Shown: piece after piece, positions 44,255 through 55,510 of the stretch
Layout of the letters: each line of letters starts with the position of its first letter
Position numbering within the stretch: the stretch's first letter is position 1
NCBI GenBank assembly: GCA_016271365.2
Contig: CM057459.1
Span: 489,441,501-489,505,500, forward strand
Origin: Neoceratodus forsteri
Lineage: Eukaryota; Chordata; Ceratodontiformes; Ceratodontidae
DNA length: 64,000 bases
Reading direction: 5' to 3'
Notes under the pieces: model-generated
The model's input: the letters and a program-made list of their open reading frames with translations, nothing else
Database searches by the model: none
Told to the model about the DNA's origin: nothing
Made by a program: the position numbers and the translations under genes

Positions 44255-46500
44255 GCCAACTCAGCAGCCCACAGTGGCATCCCCCTCCAACTTTGTCATG
44301 TGCCTCCTAGTAGTGCTGCTCTTTCTTCTGTGAAAGTGACTGACTGCCCTCTTGCACCCTGTCCACCCCTTTGAGGTACAATTCAGAGATATGTCTCTAT
44401 CCTCTCCTCTCTCACTCTTCTCTCTTCCAGGGTGTACATGTTGAGATCCCTCGGTCTCTGTCTGTGGGGCTTCTTCTGCAACCCTGCACAGGACTGCCTC
44501 CATGCTGTCAATGTCCTTTCTGAGGTGAAGCCTCCAAAACTGAACAAAGTATTCCAGGTAGGATCTCACTAGTGAACAATGTAGTAAGATGACCACCTTC
44601 CTCATCCCGAATAAGATAACCCTTCCTATACACCACAGCATCCCGCTAGCCCTATCCACTGCTCTGTAACACTGTCCTGCCACTTTAAGGTTATCATATA
44701 TGATAGCCCCAGGGTCCCTTTCCTCTATAGTGAGTGTCAGTACCTCCCTCTTTCCCATACTCAGATCCTGTGCACTAGGTGCACAATTTTACACTTTTTG
44801 GCATTGAACTCCCAACTTCCATACTCTTGACCACTCATCAAGTTTCCCAAGATCCATGTGCATTCTCTCTGGCCCCTCCTGAGTGCCCACTGTCTTGCAG
44901 ATTTTGGTATAATATGTGAAAAGGCATATCTTCCCTTCTAGTGTTTCTGCACTGTCACTTATGAAGACATTTAAGAAGACCAGTCCCAGTACTGAGCCCT
45001 GAGCACCCAGCTGGTTTCTCTCCAATCATTAGAGTGAGTGCTTTTAACTACCACCCTCTGTTGTCTATCCATTAACCAGCTTCTAACCCAATTCACCACT
45101 TTGTATTCTACCACTAGTCTGCACAATTTCATAATCAATCTCCTGTGTGACACAGTATCAAAGGCCTTGATAAGGTCAAGCTATGCCATGTTCAATGCTT
45201 TCCCCTTATCTATTTTCCTGGTCACCCTGTCAAAGACATCAATCAGATTCATGTGGCATGGCCTCCTCCTGTGAATCCATGCTGCCTATGGTCTTCAATC
45301 CCATTGAATTCAAGATGCTCTACCAATCTTTCCTTTAGTAGGGTTTCCATTAATTTGCCTTCCACTAAAGTGAGACTGACTGGCCCATAGTTGTTAGCCT
45401 CCTCCCTGTTGCCACTCTTAAGTGGAGGATTCACATCTGCTCTCCTCCAGTCCTCAGGAACCATGCCTGATTCCAGTGAGATGCTGAATAAAGTCATCAA
45501 TGGGTAGCCAGCAACTCCCTGAGTTATTTCTGTACCTTTGCGTGTGTTCCATCTGGCCCTGCAGCCCTGTCCATTTTCAGAGCTGCAAGTCCCTTCAGAA
45601 CTTTTTGTTCTGGAAATGGACTAGAGTCTGTCTTCCCACTCTGTTTGTTCCTGCTAATCACTGGTGGACCATAACCCCTCCCTCCATTGTGAATAATGAG
45701 CAGAAATACCTGTTCAGGATGTCTGTCTTTTTAGCCTTTTCTGTGCAGTCTCCCTCTGCCACCTTACTTTTTTTTTCTTGTTAGTTTCTTTTTCCCAGTC
45801 ATCCAGCCCTCCATCCACCGGTCCATCCAGCCCCATCACCCCGGCATCCACTGGGGCTCACCTCTTGCCTGCTCCTTTGAGGTGCCCAACTGGCCAGGTG
45901 AGGAGCCTGTGGGAGACTGGTGTCATTCTACCTTTCGGCTGCCAAATTCTCCCATTTTACTTCCCCCACAGTGTGGTGCAATGACACCAATGGCCAAGCT
46001 GTGCGCACTTCAGCACGCAGCACACTGGGCATCTGCTCCATGTCTTCCTCCTGTGTCTGCAGGTCCATTGTGCCAGCCCCCAGCTGCTGCTAGGGGTCAG
46101 ACAAGCAGCAGACTCCTTCCCACCCTTCCCCAAGAGAGAGGAGCTGTCCTCCAGATGCTCGATCCTCTCCCTCCCTGGCTGACCCCCGATAACCTACTCG
46201 CAACATGAACACAGGTTGCCAGCATTGCATAAGGTAAGGCATTGCTGCCTCAGCTCTCCACTCCACTGGGCCAGCCCTGCCACCCTACTTATTTTCATTA
46301 TCCTTCCTCTTGCTTTCCTCTTTTCACTAATGTACCTAAAGAAAGTCTTATCCAGATTTACTACCTCTTTAGCTATCCTTCCTCTGTCTGAACCTTTGCT
46401 TCCCTCACTGCCTTACCTGCTTCCCTCTATTTTATCTTGTATACCTCCCTGTGTTCCTTCCTCTGCATTTCATTATACACATTGAAGGAAACTCATATAT
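44255..46500 (-). mobile_element. CR1 LINE copy, interrupted by a 507 bp insertion
   Basis: From high to low coordinate the minus strand gives TFFRYISEKRKARG-like residues (about 46330), then an insertion (45770-46276), KKTDILNRYFC (about 45720), VPEDWRRADVNPPLKSGN and EANNYGPVSLTLVEGKLMET (45450-45340), and YKVVNWVRSWLMDRQQRVVV (about 45100). The catalytic box near 44925 reads FTYYTK instead of FADDTK, so both Asp are lost. The C-terminal part reads YLEYFVQFWRLHLRKDID. The 3' end lacks the usual tail. Confidence 0.8.
45770..46276 (-). mobile_element. A-tailed retrocopy or SINE of unknown identity, 14 bp TSD
   Basis: CTGCCACCTTACTT at 45756-45769 and CTGCCACCCTACTT at 46277-46290 flank the segment (13 of 14 identical). 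At its left end lies a T-run plus TTCTTGTTAGTTTC, which on the minus strand is an A-rich 3' tail. The minus-strand 5' end reads GGGCTGGCCCAGTGGAGTGG. The A-box-like word TGGCCCAGTGG hints at an RNA polymerase III promoter, but I see no B box. It interrupts the CR1 reading frame, so it is younger than that copy. Whether it is a SINE or a retrocopied transcript is open. Confidence 0.6.
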
Positions 46501-46584
46501 GTCACTATACATTATGATCAAAAAGGTGGATAAAAAATAATCAGATAATGCATATATGGTCATTAGACTTGATAAGTGTTCAGC

Positions 46585-47285
46585 AAGACCATTCACAAAG
46601 CATATTAGACCATGCAGATGTAGGTGGGCTTATGTCCATACTCAAAGTGAGCCATAAGTCTAAGGCAATGTGTGTGATGGGTCAGATGTGTGGACCATTT
46701 GCAAAGAATGCAACTAGCCTGGGGCAGTACTTTGCCCACATGGTTATTTGCAAAATATGCTATAGGCCCAGGGAACTGTGTGATGTCAGGTGGGATTTAT
46801 TCACACAACACACTGTAGGCCTGGGGTAGTATGTGACAGGTCAGGTGCTTTGTGAATGGGCTGTAGGGCATTTCACAAAGAACACTTTAGGCATGGGTAG
46901 TGTATGACAGGTCACATGCTTTGCAAATGGCTCAACGGGGCATTCAGAAAGCATGTTATAGGCCTGGAGCACTGGGTGATGGGTCAGATGTGGGCATTCA
47001 TAAAACATGCTATAGACCCAAGGCACTGTATTTGTTTCAGATGCTTTTCAAATGTCCCTGTGGACCATTTTTAAATTACATTAATATCGTTGAGCATTGT
47101 TGATGGTTAAGGTGTGGCTCATTTGCAAAGCATGCAATGGGCTCACGGTGCTAAATGATGGGTCCAGTGTTTCGTGAAAGTTTGCAAAACATCGTATAGG
47201 CCTGGGGCAGTGTAGTACAGGACAGGTGCAGCCATTTGGAATGCACATGATAAGCTTGGGACACTGTGAAGGATCATGAGTTTTA
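46585..47285. repeat. Minisatellite, ~55-72 bp unit, about 10 copies
   Basis: The recurring core is ATTTGCAAAxCATGCTATAG followed by GCCTGGGGCAGTGTxTGA and GGGTCAGxTGCTTTG. It can be followed at about 46690, 46742, 46797, 46869, 46940, 46995, 47117, 47182 and 47234. Units vary in length and are 70-80% alike by eye. Confidence 0.75.
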
Positions 47286-47394
47286 CATTTTTTTTAAATT
47301 AAGGAAATACATAGCAAAAAAAAAATATGTTAATGCATCAGTTGGGGTCCAAGCACATAGTGTAAAATAGGGACAGGAGATGCTAAGGTAAAAG

Positions 47395-49715
47395 GTCTTT
47401 TGATTGGCATTCCTTGGGATTCAAATGATAACTCACTGTTGCATTGGTATTGGCATATCTTTGACATAGTATGTATGCACTACAATAAGATGATGGTCCT
47501 GGAATTCAGGAGGACTGATTTCAGGAAAATGGGAGAATGCCTCAGGTATTCCCTAGCAGGGATAGAGGATCTGGGGGCAATTGAGGAACTATTGGCTAAA
47601 ATAAAGGGGGACACTGGAAAAGCTACAAATCTCTGTGTTGGGCAGGTTAACAAGGGCAAGAGAAAAAAAGAGTCCGCTATGGTTCTCTAAAGATGTAGCA
47701 GAAAAAGAAAGAGCAAAACAACTAGCATTTAGAAAAGAACAAAAAGACAGAGAAGAAGGAGGAGGATAGGGAAAACTACCAAGAGAAACAAAGGGAGGTA
47801 GGGAAGGCAGTTAGATGCACAAAGGCAGAAACAGAGGAGAATATTGCCCAATCAGTTAAAAAAAAGGGATACAACTTTCTTTAAATACATAACCAAGAAG
47901 AGAAAGACCAAAGGGGGAATAGTAAGGATAAAAGGGGAAGAAGGAGTTTGCAAGGAGGAGGACCAAAAGAAGGCAGACATATTGAACAAATACTTTTGTT
48001 TAGTAGTTACAGAAGAAGGGGATGGTGATGGGCCAAAGATAAGGGACAAGGGCATAAATGGTAGAGAGATGGACATCAGTCCTTTTACAGAGGAGAAAAT
48101 CCTAAAGGTACTAGCAAAATTAAAGTAGACAAGGCAATGGGACTTGATGGGGTACACCACAGGATGCTGAGGGAGTTCAAAGAAATGCTGGCTGCACCTC
48201 TGACACCTCTGTTCAACTTATTATTAGAAACGGGAGGTTCTGAGGGACTAGAGGAGGGCAGATGTGCTCCCATTTCACCAAAGTGGAAACAGGGAGGAGG
48301 CAGGAAATTACAGACCTGTCAGTCTAACCTCGGTAGTGGGAAAAGTAATGGATATACTACTGAAGGAAAGGATAGTGGAATACCTTGTAACCAGTGGATT
48401 GCAGGATCCAAGGCAACATGGTTTCATGGGAGGAGGTCTTGCCAGACAAACGTGATTGAGTTCATCAACTGGGTGACCAGGGTAGTAGCTCAGGGAGGAG
48501 CGGTAGAGGTGGCCTACCAGGATTTTAGTAAGGCCTTCAAAACCATTCCACATGGAAGATTGATGAACAAGCTGGCCTGTCTGAAAGTTGGTCAAAAAGT
48601 TATAAACTGAGTAAGAAGCTGGTTAAGCTACAGGAGTTGGAGTGTGGTGGTAAATGGTGTCTACTCTAGAGAAGGCAATGTGACCAGTGGGGTGCCTCAG
48701 GGCTCAGTACTAGGCCTGGTCCTTTTCAATGTCTATTACCAACATTGTGGAAGGGCAAGAAGGAAAAGTATGTCTGTTTGTGGATGACACAAAAATCTGC
48801 AACAGAGTAGAACACACCAGGGGTGTGAAAAAATGAGGAATGATTTGAAAAAGTTTGAAGAATGGTCAAGGGTTTGGCAGCTGGGTTTCAATGAAAAAAA
48901 GTTTAAAATCATGCACTTGGGGCACAGAAACACGGTTGCTACTTACCAATTGGGAAGGGAAGTACTGGAAACCATCAAAGAGGGAAGGGCCCTGGGGGCA
49001 ATCATTTCTTATTCCCTGAATGTAGCCAAGCAGTGTGATAAGGCAGTGGGGACGGTTAGCAGGATGCTCAGGTGAATAGGGAGAGGTATCACCAGTAGGG
49101 AGAAGGAGGAAATATTACCCCTGTACAGATCACTGGTAAGACCCCACCTCAAGTGCTATATCCAGTTCTGGAGGCCACACCTCTGGAAGCACATTGCTAT
49201 GGTGGAGGTGGTACAAAAGAAGGCTCTCAAAATGGTGCTGGGCCTGAATCAAAAGCCGTACGAAGAGAGATTCAAGGAACTGAATATGTACCCTCTGGAG
49301 GAGAGGAGAAAAAGGGGGAATATGATAGAAACATTCAAATGCCTAACAGGCATTAATAAGGTACAGAAAGGTAGCATGTTCCATAGAAAAGGAAGCTCGA
49401 GGACAAGGGGTCATGCTGTGAAGTTGGGGGGGAGGCTCAGAGGAAACATGAGGAAATGGCTCTTCACCAATAGGGTAGTGGATGTCTGGAACAGTCTTCC
49501 ACCTGGTGGGTGCCAAAATGGTGATGGAATTCAAACATTCATGGGACAGATAAAAGGGGACCTTGGTAGTAAGGCAAAGGGAGGAGATGACTGGAGATCG
49601 AGTATGGTCTGCTTCGGCACAGTAGGCAGGGAAAACTGGGCAGACTATGTGGTCCAAGAGGTCCTTATCTGCCAACAACTGCTATGTTTCTGTTTCTATA
49701 ACAAAAAAACAAACA
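47395..49715 (+). mobile_element. CR1 LINE copy, linker to 3' tail (longest plus-strand copy)
   Basis: Plus strand. The linker reads FRRTDFRKMGECLRYSLAG (47500), TFFKYITKKRKTKGGIVRIK (47870) and DQKKADILNKYFC. RT motifs follow: NYRPVSLTSVVGKVMDILL, QDPRQHGFMGG, AYQDFSKAFKTIPHGRL (48515), TSGVPQGSVLGLVLFNVY (48685) and LFVDDTKICN (48775), with both catalytic Asp kept. Then FEEWSRVWQLGFNEKKFKIM, YEERFKELNMYPLEERRKRG and VDVWNSLPPGG. The 3' UTR reads GACTATGTGGTCCAAGAGGT and ends with TATGTTTCTGTTTCTATAAC and an A/C-rich stretch. Several frameshifts interrupt the ORF and the endonuclease is missing. Confidence 0.9.
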
Positions 49716-49747
49716 AAAAAAAACAGTCACACACCAATGCCCAGAGA

Positions 49748-50647
49748 TAGGGTGCCCAAGGGTTGGGCGAAAGTTGCAATTCCACTTCGCGGAACTTGAG
49801 TGAAATTTCGGAAATTCCCATGAATATGGAACTTTTCATTGGCATAAAGTGGATTTTCCACGGATTTTCACCGAGTTCTGCAGATTTTTTGTGAACTGGA
49901 AAATGCATTAAAACTGTGGAATTTATTCTTTACAAGTTTAATGAACTGTCAGTGAATAAAAACCTGCTTGTAAAACCATACAGTTATTCACTGACAATTC
50001 AGTCGGCCACTGGTAGTGGAGGAGAGAGGAGTGCTCTGCTGGTGGCCTGCTCAGGGCCAGGGTGGGGTAGGGTGGGGTTGGGTGGTGGCAGATGAACTGT
50101 CAGGGTGGTGTTTGTGGGGGTCTAATAGACACCAGGGAATTGAGATTATTTTTTTTGCACAGGATCTGGGATGGGGAGGTCCACTAGACACCACGGAATA
50201 CTGGGGATAGAGGGGGATGAATTGGTGGACTGCTGGCTGTTTATTTGTAGACTAAGGAATCCAGGATAGGGAGGGGGTCTGCTAGACATCAGGGAAATAA
50301 AATGTGTTGGGAGCCATGATCGGTGGGTGTGGGGGCACTCAAAACCATGAGGGTCCAAGGAAGGGATTGGAGGTATTTACTGGGACCCCTGATCAGTGTG
50401 GGGGGGTGGATTAATGAGTTAAACTGCAGTTAAAAAAGCTTCAGAAATGACCACTGGCAGCAATCCTTTCTGCAGATTTGTTTCCTGCAGTTTAATAAAT
50501 TATTTTGCAGTTTTTTATATTTTTTCAGCAGTTTTAAGGCGGAATTTCCATGAAAGTTCTGAAAATGATTTCTGAACTTTTCCTGAAGCAAGATTCACAC
50601 TTTCGCCAAAATTCCGCCAGTGGAAATTAATTTTTGCACATCCCTAG
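49748..50647. mobile_element. hAT-like non-autonomous element, ~900 bp
   Basis: The left end TAGGGTGCCC and the complement of the right end, TAGGGATGTGCAAAAATT, are similar. Both subterminal regions carry GGCGAAAGT, AATTCCAC and GGAAATT words in opposite orientation. TAGGGATGTGC ends are common in non-autonomous hAT elements. A clear 8 bp target duplication is not seen. Four units between 50120 and 50310 carry CTAGACACCAGGGAAT-like sequence, the same module as in the palindromic elements. Confidence 0.5.
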
Positions 50648-50782
50648 TCAGGGCAATACCAGTGCTGCATTACATAATCATTAAAACACCAAGCAACTCC
50701 ACTGCACATACTATCCAGGACATTTTATCATAATCTTGCATTTCCTTACTTTTACACTTTGTGCTTAAACTCTAAGTACAAT

Positions 50783-50787
50783 AGATG

Positions 50788-50869
<82 letters not shown>

Positions 50870-50905
50870 TAGGTAGACAGACAGACAGATAGATGGAAAG
50901 ATAGT
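50783..50905. repeat. (GATA)n / (GACA)n microsatellite
   Basis: About 17 uninterrupted GATA repeats are followed by a GACA block and mixed GATA/GGTA units. Confidence 0.98.
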
Positions 50906-51149
50906 TAGATGGATATGTATGAAATTATTTATTTATTTGAAAATATTTTACCAGGTGAGCAATGCATAGTGCAAACAGTCTATTTTTCAGATGCAACCTG
51001 GGTGTGGGAGGAAAAGTAATCTGAAGGGGAATGAGGTACTGTCAGAAATTTATTCAAGCAGAATAGCAGAAACATCAAATCACTAAATACACCATAACTG
51101 AAGCACATTCAGAGAAAATACATAACAGTGTAATAATAGTTACTTAGAA
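50906..51149. other. Unassigned; antisense LINE-tail-like
   Basis: ATTTATTTATTTGAAAATAT with TTTTACCAGG at about 50935 is a pattern often seen at the antisense 3' end of LINE copies. No coding sequence is seen. Confidence 0.35.
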
Positions 51150-51335
51150 ACACAGAAACATAGATTTTGTTGGCAGAAAAGGACCTTTATGCCCATCCAG
51201 TCTGCCCATTGTTCTTGCCTGTTCCATCACCACTGACCCTACTTTGTCATAGGTGCCACTCCCTCCATACCTTATATGCCCCTGTGCATTTCCCACGTAT
51301 GCTTAAAGCTCCCTACAGTCTTTACCCCCATAGAA
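51150..51335 (-). mobile_element. CR1 3' end
   Basis: GAAACACAGAAACATAGATT then GGCAGAAAAGGACCTTTATG and CCCATCCAGTCTGCCCATTG is the antisense of the CR1 3' UTR with its tail repeat at 51150-51168. It is truncated at about 51330 near a second short CATAGAAACA. Confidence 0.75.
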
Positions 51336-51399
51336 ACAAAACACAGATATCCTGAAGAAATACTTCTGTTCAGGCGTTTACTGAGTGATTGATTTAGTT

Positions 51400-51600
51400 A
51401 CTTAGTTATTCTTTTTTTGGTAACTAGGTAAGGACCAACCACCTGTTTTCATAGGCAACCCAGGAGCACTGGGGTGGAGTTGTTCAGTATGCAAGTAGAG
51501 ATTGGGGGAATCAACCACAGATCTTCTGGCTCTACCACGCTCATTCATAGCTTGTTATTCTAACCTCTAGGCTACACTGCTTCACATACTTACTTTACAA
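51400..51600 (-). mobile_element. tRNA-derived SINE
   Basis: On the minus strand the head (51597 to about 51515) contains an A-box-like TAGCCTAGAGGTTAGAAT and, about 60 bp on, a B-box-like GTGGTTGATTCCCC, the arrangement of a tRNA-type internal promoter. A tRNA-unrelated body continues to about 51400 and ends near a T-run (A-tail on the minus strand). It is not a functional tRNA gene because the acceptor ends do not pair and a body follows. Confidence 0.6.
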
Positions 51601-52079
51601 TGTAATTAATTGCAATCATTATCCTTTAACTATAGGATGTCTTTTAAGGTATCAAACTATTTATTTTTATTTTTATTTATTTACTGAAATTCGGAATTAC
51701 AAACCTTTGAGTCAAAGACTCATTTAGAGGCAGGAAAGAGAGTATGTCAATTGGCAAGTTAATATTTTGGGAAAACTAAAGCAGTTTCATATTGAAGTTT
51801 AGGAATAAACTTGTAATTTCTATATACTGTTGTACTGTGGCTGTGGTTTTGAAAGCTAAAGAGTAAAACCACTGTACTTTGGGGAATATAGAACAAGAGT
51901 AATAATAGCCTATTTAAAAGCTTGGCACTAACATTAAAGAATTATTTTTTATTTGTTTTGGCAAATATATATATATACAACTTACTGACTCTAGTTATAT
52001 GTGAAACCATATTAATGCAAGCTAGTATTTTAAGTCATAGCTTTTAAGATAAAGTTTAGCTTAAGGTGCATAGAATCTA
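51601..52079. other. Unassigned AT-rich DNA
   Basis: A TTATTTTTATTTTTATTTAT run followed by GGAATTACAAACCTTTGAG (51660-51715) looks like an antisense LINE end. A short (AT)n lies at 51965-51977. No gene is supported. Confidence 0.4.
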
Positions 52080-52940
52080 AGGGCCCATTCTCCCCATTCT
52101 TTGCAGATGACACTAAAATCTGCAATAGAGTACATACTCCAAAGTGGGTGGAAAGAATTAATTGACATCCGAGAACACTCAAGGAGTGGTTGAGGGTATG
52201 GCAGCTTGGGTTCAGCGCAAAAAAGAGCAAAATCATGCACTTAGGGCACAGAAACACAGGCAGTGTATAATGTAGGTGGAGAGGTATTGACAGTCACAAA
52301 GTGAGAAAGGGACCTTGGGTTATCCATCTGATAACTTCAAGGTTGCAGAGCAGTGCAACAAGGCAGTAGGTAGGTTCAGGAGGAGGCTGGGTGCATAGGG
52401 AAGGGAATCACCAGCAGAAGGCGAGAGGTGGTGTTAACACTGTATTGATCATTGGTAACACCCTGACCTGGAGTACTGTTCAGTTCTGGAGACCACATCT
52501 CAGGAAGGAACATAGACAGGGTGGTGTCTATCCAGAGGAGGTCAATTAAAATGGTAGAGGGCTAACATCATAAGCCCTATGAAGAGAGACTGAGAGATTT
52601 GAACATACAGACCCTGGAACAGAGGAGGAAGAGGAGCATGTGATAGAGACCTATAAGTACCTCACAGGGTTAAACAAGGTACAGGAGTGGGAGTATTTTC
52701 CAGAAGAAAAGGTGCATGCAAATGAAGGGGTAGGCAATGAAGCTGGAAGGGGGAAATTTAAGATAGATGCAAGGATGTGCTTCTACACTGAAAGAGGGGT
52801 GGACACCTTATTTCTTCACTGAAAGAGTGGTTGATGCCTGAGATAGTCTTCCAGAAGAGGTGATGTGGGTGAAAGCAGTGGTAGGCTTCAGATATGAAGC
52901 AGGAAAAGGAAAAACTCTCAGCTAGGACCAGGTGCTTGCA
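52080..52940 (+). mobile_element. CR1 LINE copy, FADD box to C-terminus
   Basis: The plus strand begins FFADDTKICNRV (52098, catalytic Asp kept), then LKEWLRVWQLGFSAKKSKIM, WRPHLRKEH, VIETYKYLTGLNKVQEWEYF and MCFYTERGVDT. Many stops and shifts occur. Both ends are truncated and no tail repeat is present. Confidence 0.85.
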
Positions 52941-53375
52941 GGTAATGAAAGTACACAAATGCACACAATGCAAGCACTTTTATTAAATCAGATCAAGTTT
53001 ATTGTAGTTGTTAAAGTGTGCAGTGCAGCCAAAAAATCAAAGTTAGAAATTTACGTTAGCTGGACCATCGCAATGAGCCCCAGTTTTTCAAAGTACAAAC
53101 CTGCTACCACAGTGAACAATGGAAATTTAAATAGTGAATCGCAGGTGATTTTAACCCTTGCTGTGCCACAGACATATATCAGTCCAGAATTAATTCTGTC
53201 AGCAGCATATGGGTTAATTGTGCAAATTGTCAAGTAATTAAATAAACATCATTAAAACATGTTTAAAAACACACTGCTGTCACACATGGCTATGTTTGTA
53301 ATCAACTAATTGTTGGTACACATAGCGGCCAAAATTATTCATAATTGCAGGAGAAATGCAGTGGAGTAAAAGAGA
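52941..53375. other. Unassigned low-repeat block
   Basis: No repeat, domain or partner elsewhere in the window is recognisable. Open frames of 101 (plus) and 60 (minus) residues overlap between 52932 and 53237, but neither shows a family motif. Confidence 0.4.
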
Positions 53376-53379
53376 TTGA

Positions 53380-54716
53380 AGATGCCGTGTCATTACACAT
53401 CTGCAGACTGTGACCACAACTTGCTCACAGTAAAGTGTCTGCTAAAGCTTAAGGTTATCTAAAATGAAAAAAAAATGCAAGTGAACATGGGCTAAAAGAA
53501 GGAGAGATATTCATATTATTTGCACCAATAACAAGCCAGAGCTTGCAAGGATCACATAGCCAACCTAGTAACAGAAGAACTTTGGAAAGCATTTAAGACA
53601 GCAGTAGGAGATTCAGTGAGGTCAGTCTTAGGCATGAAGAAATAAGAAAAGAAACAAATGTGGATGCCAGAAAGAATCCTCGTACTGATACATAAATGAA
53701 GAGTAAAGGACAGGAACGTAAAATGCTGAACAAGCAAATTATACAGAAATGCAAATGAACAAATAAAGGGTGGTATGAACAGAGATGTGCAGAAACAGAG
53801 AAACTTGATAGGAGACACAGTACTAAAGAACTACACCTCATAGCTGCAACAACAATGAAGAAAGTGAAAAGATCAGGCACTAAAAGCTTAAATTCCATCA
53901 GATCAAAAGATGGCAGAACATACTTAGAAAATGAGGAAGTGAGAACAAGATGGATGGATTACATCAGTGAGTTGTTTGTTCACCCAAATAAGGGAGAGAC
54001 GATCAGTCTTTCAGGAGAGGAAGCACCACCGATTTTAATATTGGAATTAGACAACGCACTGAATAAGATGAGAAATGACAAAGCAGCCGGAGATGATGGT
54101 ATAGTAGCAGAAATTATTAAAATCTAGATGATGAGTCACAAACATTTCTACTACAGTTCCTAAATCAAATATGCATGCGAGGTATACTCCCAGAAGATTT
54201 CGAACAGTCTACTTTTATACCTTTGCCTAAAGTCCTAAACGCCAGAGAAAGTGCACAGTACAGAACTATTAGTCTAATGAACAATACCCTCAGAGTTCTG
54301 TTGACAATCGTCGGGAGTGAGAATACAAAAGTGCATTGATTCACAGATTAGCAGTAGTCAAGTTTGGGTTTCTACCAGGTTCAGGCACCAGAGAAGTGAT
54401 ATTTACCTTAAGATTGCTATGAGAAACTGCTCTGGAAATGCAAAGAGAAGTCTATCTGTGCTTTGTGGACTATAAAAAAGCCTTTGACAGAGTCCAACAT
54501 AAAAAGTTGATGCAAATCCTAGAACAGTGTGGCATAGACAAGCAAGATTTACAACTGATATAGAACCTGTACAGGAACCAAAAAGCATCTGTTTTTATTG
54601 GAGGTGAGAACTCAGACAGCTTTAGCATAAAAAAGGTGCCCAACAGGGATATGTTCTTTCACCATGGCTGTTAAACATCTACACTGATGGGATCATCAAG
54701 AACAGCCTGAAAGGAG
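53380..54716 (+). mobile_element. RTE-like LINE fragment (linker and RT)
   Basis: The linker reads LNSIRSKDGRTYLENEEVRT then RWMDYISELF (53890-53980), and NALNKMRNDKAAGDDGIVAE (54050) is the conserved pre-RT motif with KxAGxDGI. After frame changes, EVYLCFVDYKKAFDRVQHKK (about 54450) is RT motif A. KKGAQQGYVLSPWLLNIYTD (about 54630) is motif B, with AQQG where VRQG is usual. The YADD box is missing because the copy stops at about 54716. RTE/BovB-type is inferred from these motifs; other clades with a similar RT are possible. Confidence 0.7.
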
Positions 54717-54779
54717 GTCTTGTGATGCAGCTGAGCTGAAGTCAGCTTGGCTCAAGGGGGTCCACTTACAAGAATCAAA

Positions 54780-55420
54780 TCTTGTGTCATCAGGTATCCC
54801 TTGTACTGAGCGAAGCAAACTGAGTGACTCAAATATGAGTGACTCAATCTGCATACCCAATGGAGTAGCGAATGTGCGGGTATAGCAATGAGAATGAATC
54901 ATGAGTGTGGAGCAACGAAATAGCAAGGGTAAATTATGGGGAAGCTGTAGATTGATGCTGGCCAATAGAGGAATGAAGCCTGCTGCTGCCAAGCTGCCTG
55001 CCTGGTGTAATGGATAGTGTCGCTACCTAGAATGGTGATGGTACTGGGTTCAGGACTGCCTGTAGACAATTATTATTTTTAACAGTTCTGGCTGTTGCAA
55101 ATTTTTTTTTCTGATGTGTCCTGTTGTTCCCTCAACCAATGGTGCCCCAGCCATGGTATTCCCCCGGCATACTGTGGCCCCCCTCCCAAATATTCTCCTT
55201 TTCCCCCAGTGTCTGCCACCCCTGGAGTTGATTATATTAATTTGGGGGGCGCAGGTGGCTTGCTTCATCTGTGGCACTTTAGCACTGTATAGTGCCGTTG
55301 ATGTATTGCTGATTGCTGTGGTGGCTGTGTCAGCTGTTAAGGTTTCGGTGAAATGTACTTGGTATTCTGTGAGTCGCCATTGAAAATTCACTCTTATGAC
55401 ATGGAACCATGTCATCCGCA
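54780..55420 (+). repeat. ~650 bp dispersed repeat, copy 1, with tRNA-like segment
   Basis: It shares layout and words with 58015-58685: GAGTGACTCAA repeated near the start, CCCTGGAGTTGATTATA in the middle (55220 and 58458), and ACATGGAACCA at the end. Inside, 55000-55068 reads CCTGGTGTAATGGATAGTG and GGGTTCAGGACTGCC, similar to A and B boxes of a tRNA promoter. It could be a long tRNA-derived SINE. No coding sequence is supported. Confidence 0.5.
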
Positions 55421-55510
55421 CCTTAAATCCCTCTGTACTTGGGATATGAGCTACCAGCCTGCTGTTCCAGAAATTAAGAAATTGATTTGGAGCTTTTGTC
55501 CAATTTAAAC

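Noticed and set aside
45770..46276. Protein-coding host exon
   Set aside because: Target duplication and A-tail mark a retro-insertion, and no long conserved frame was recognised.
55000..55068. Possible tRNA gene
   Set aside because: Box-like words occur, but no cloverleaf with a paired acceptor stem could be formed by eye; kept as part of a dispersed repeat.
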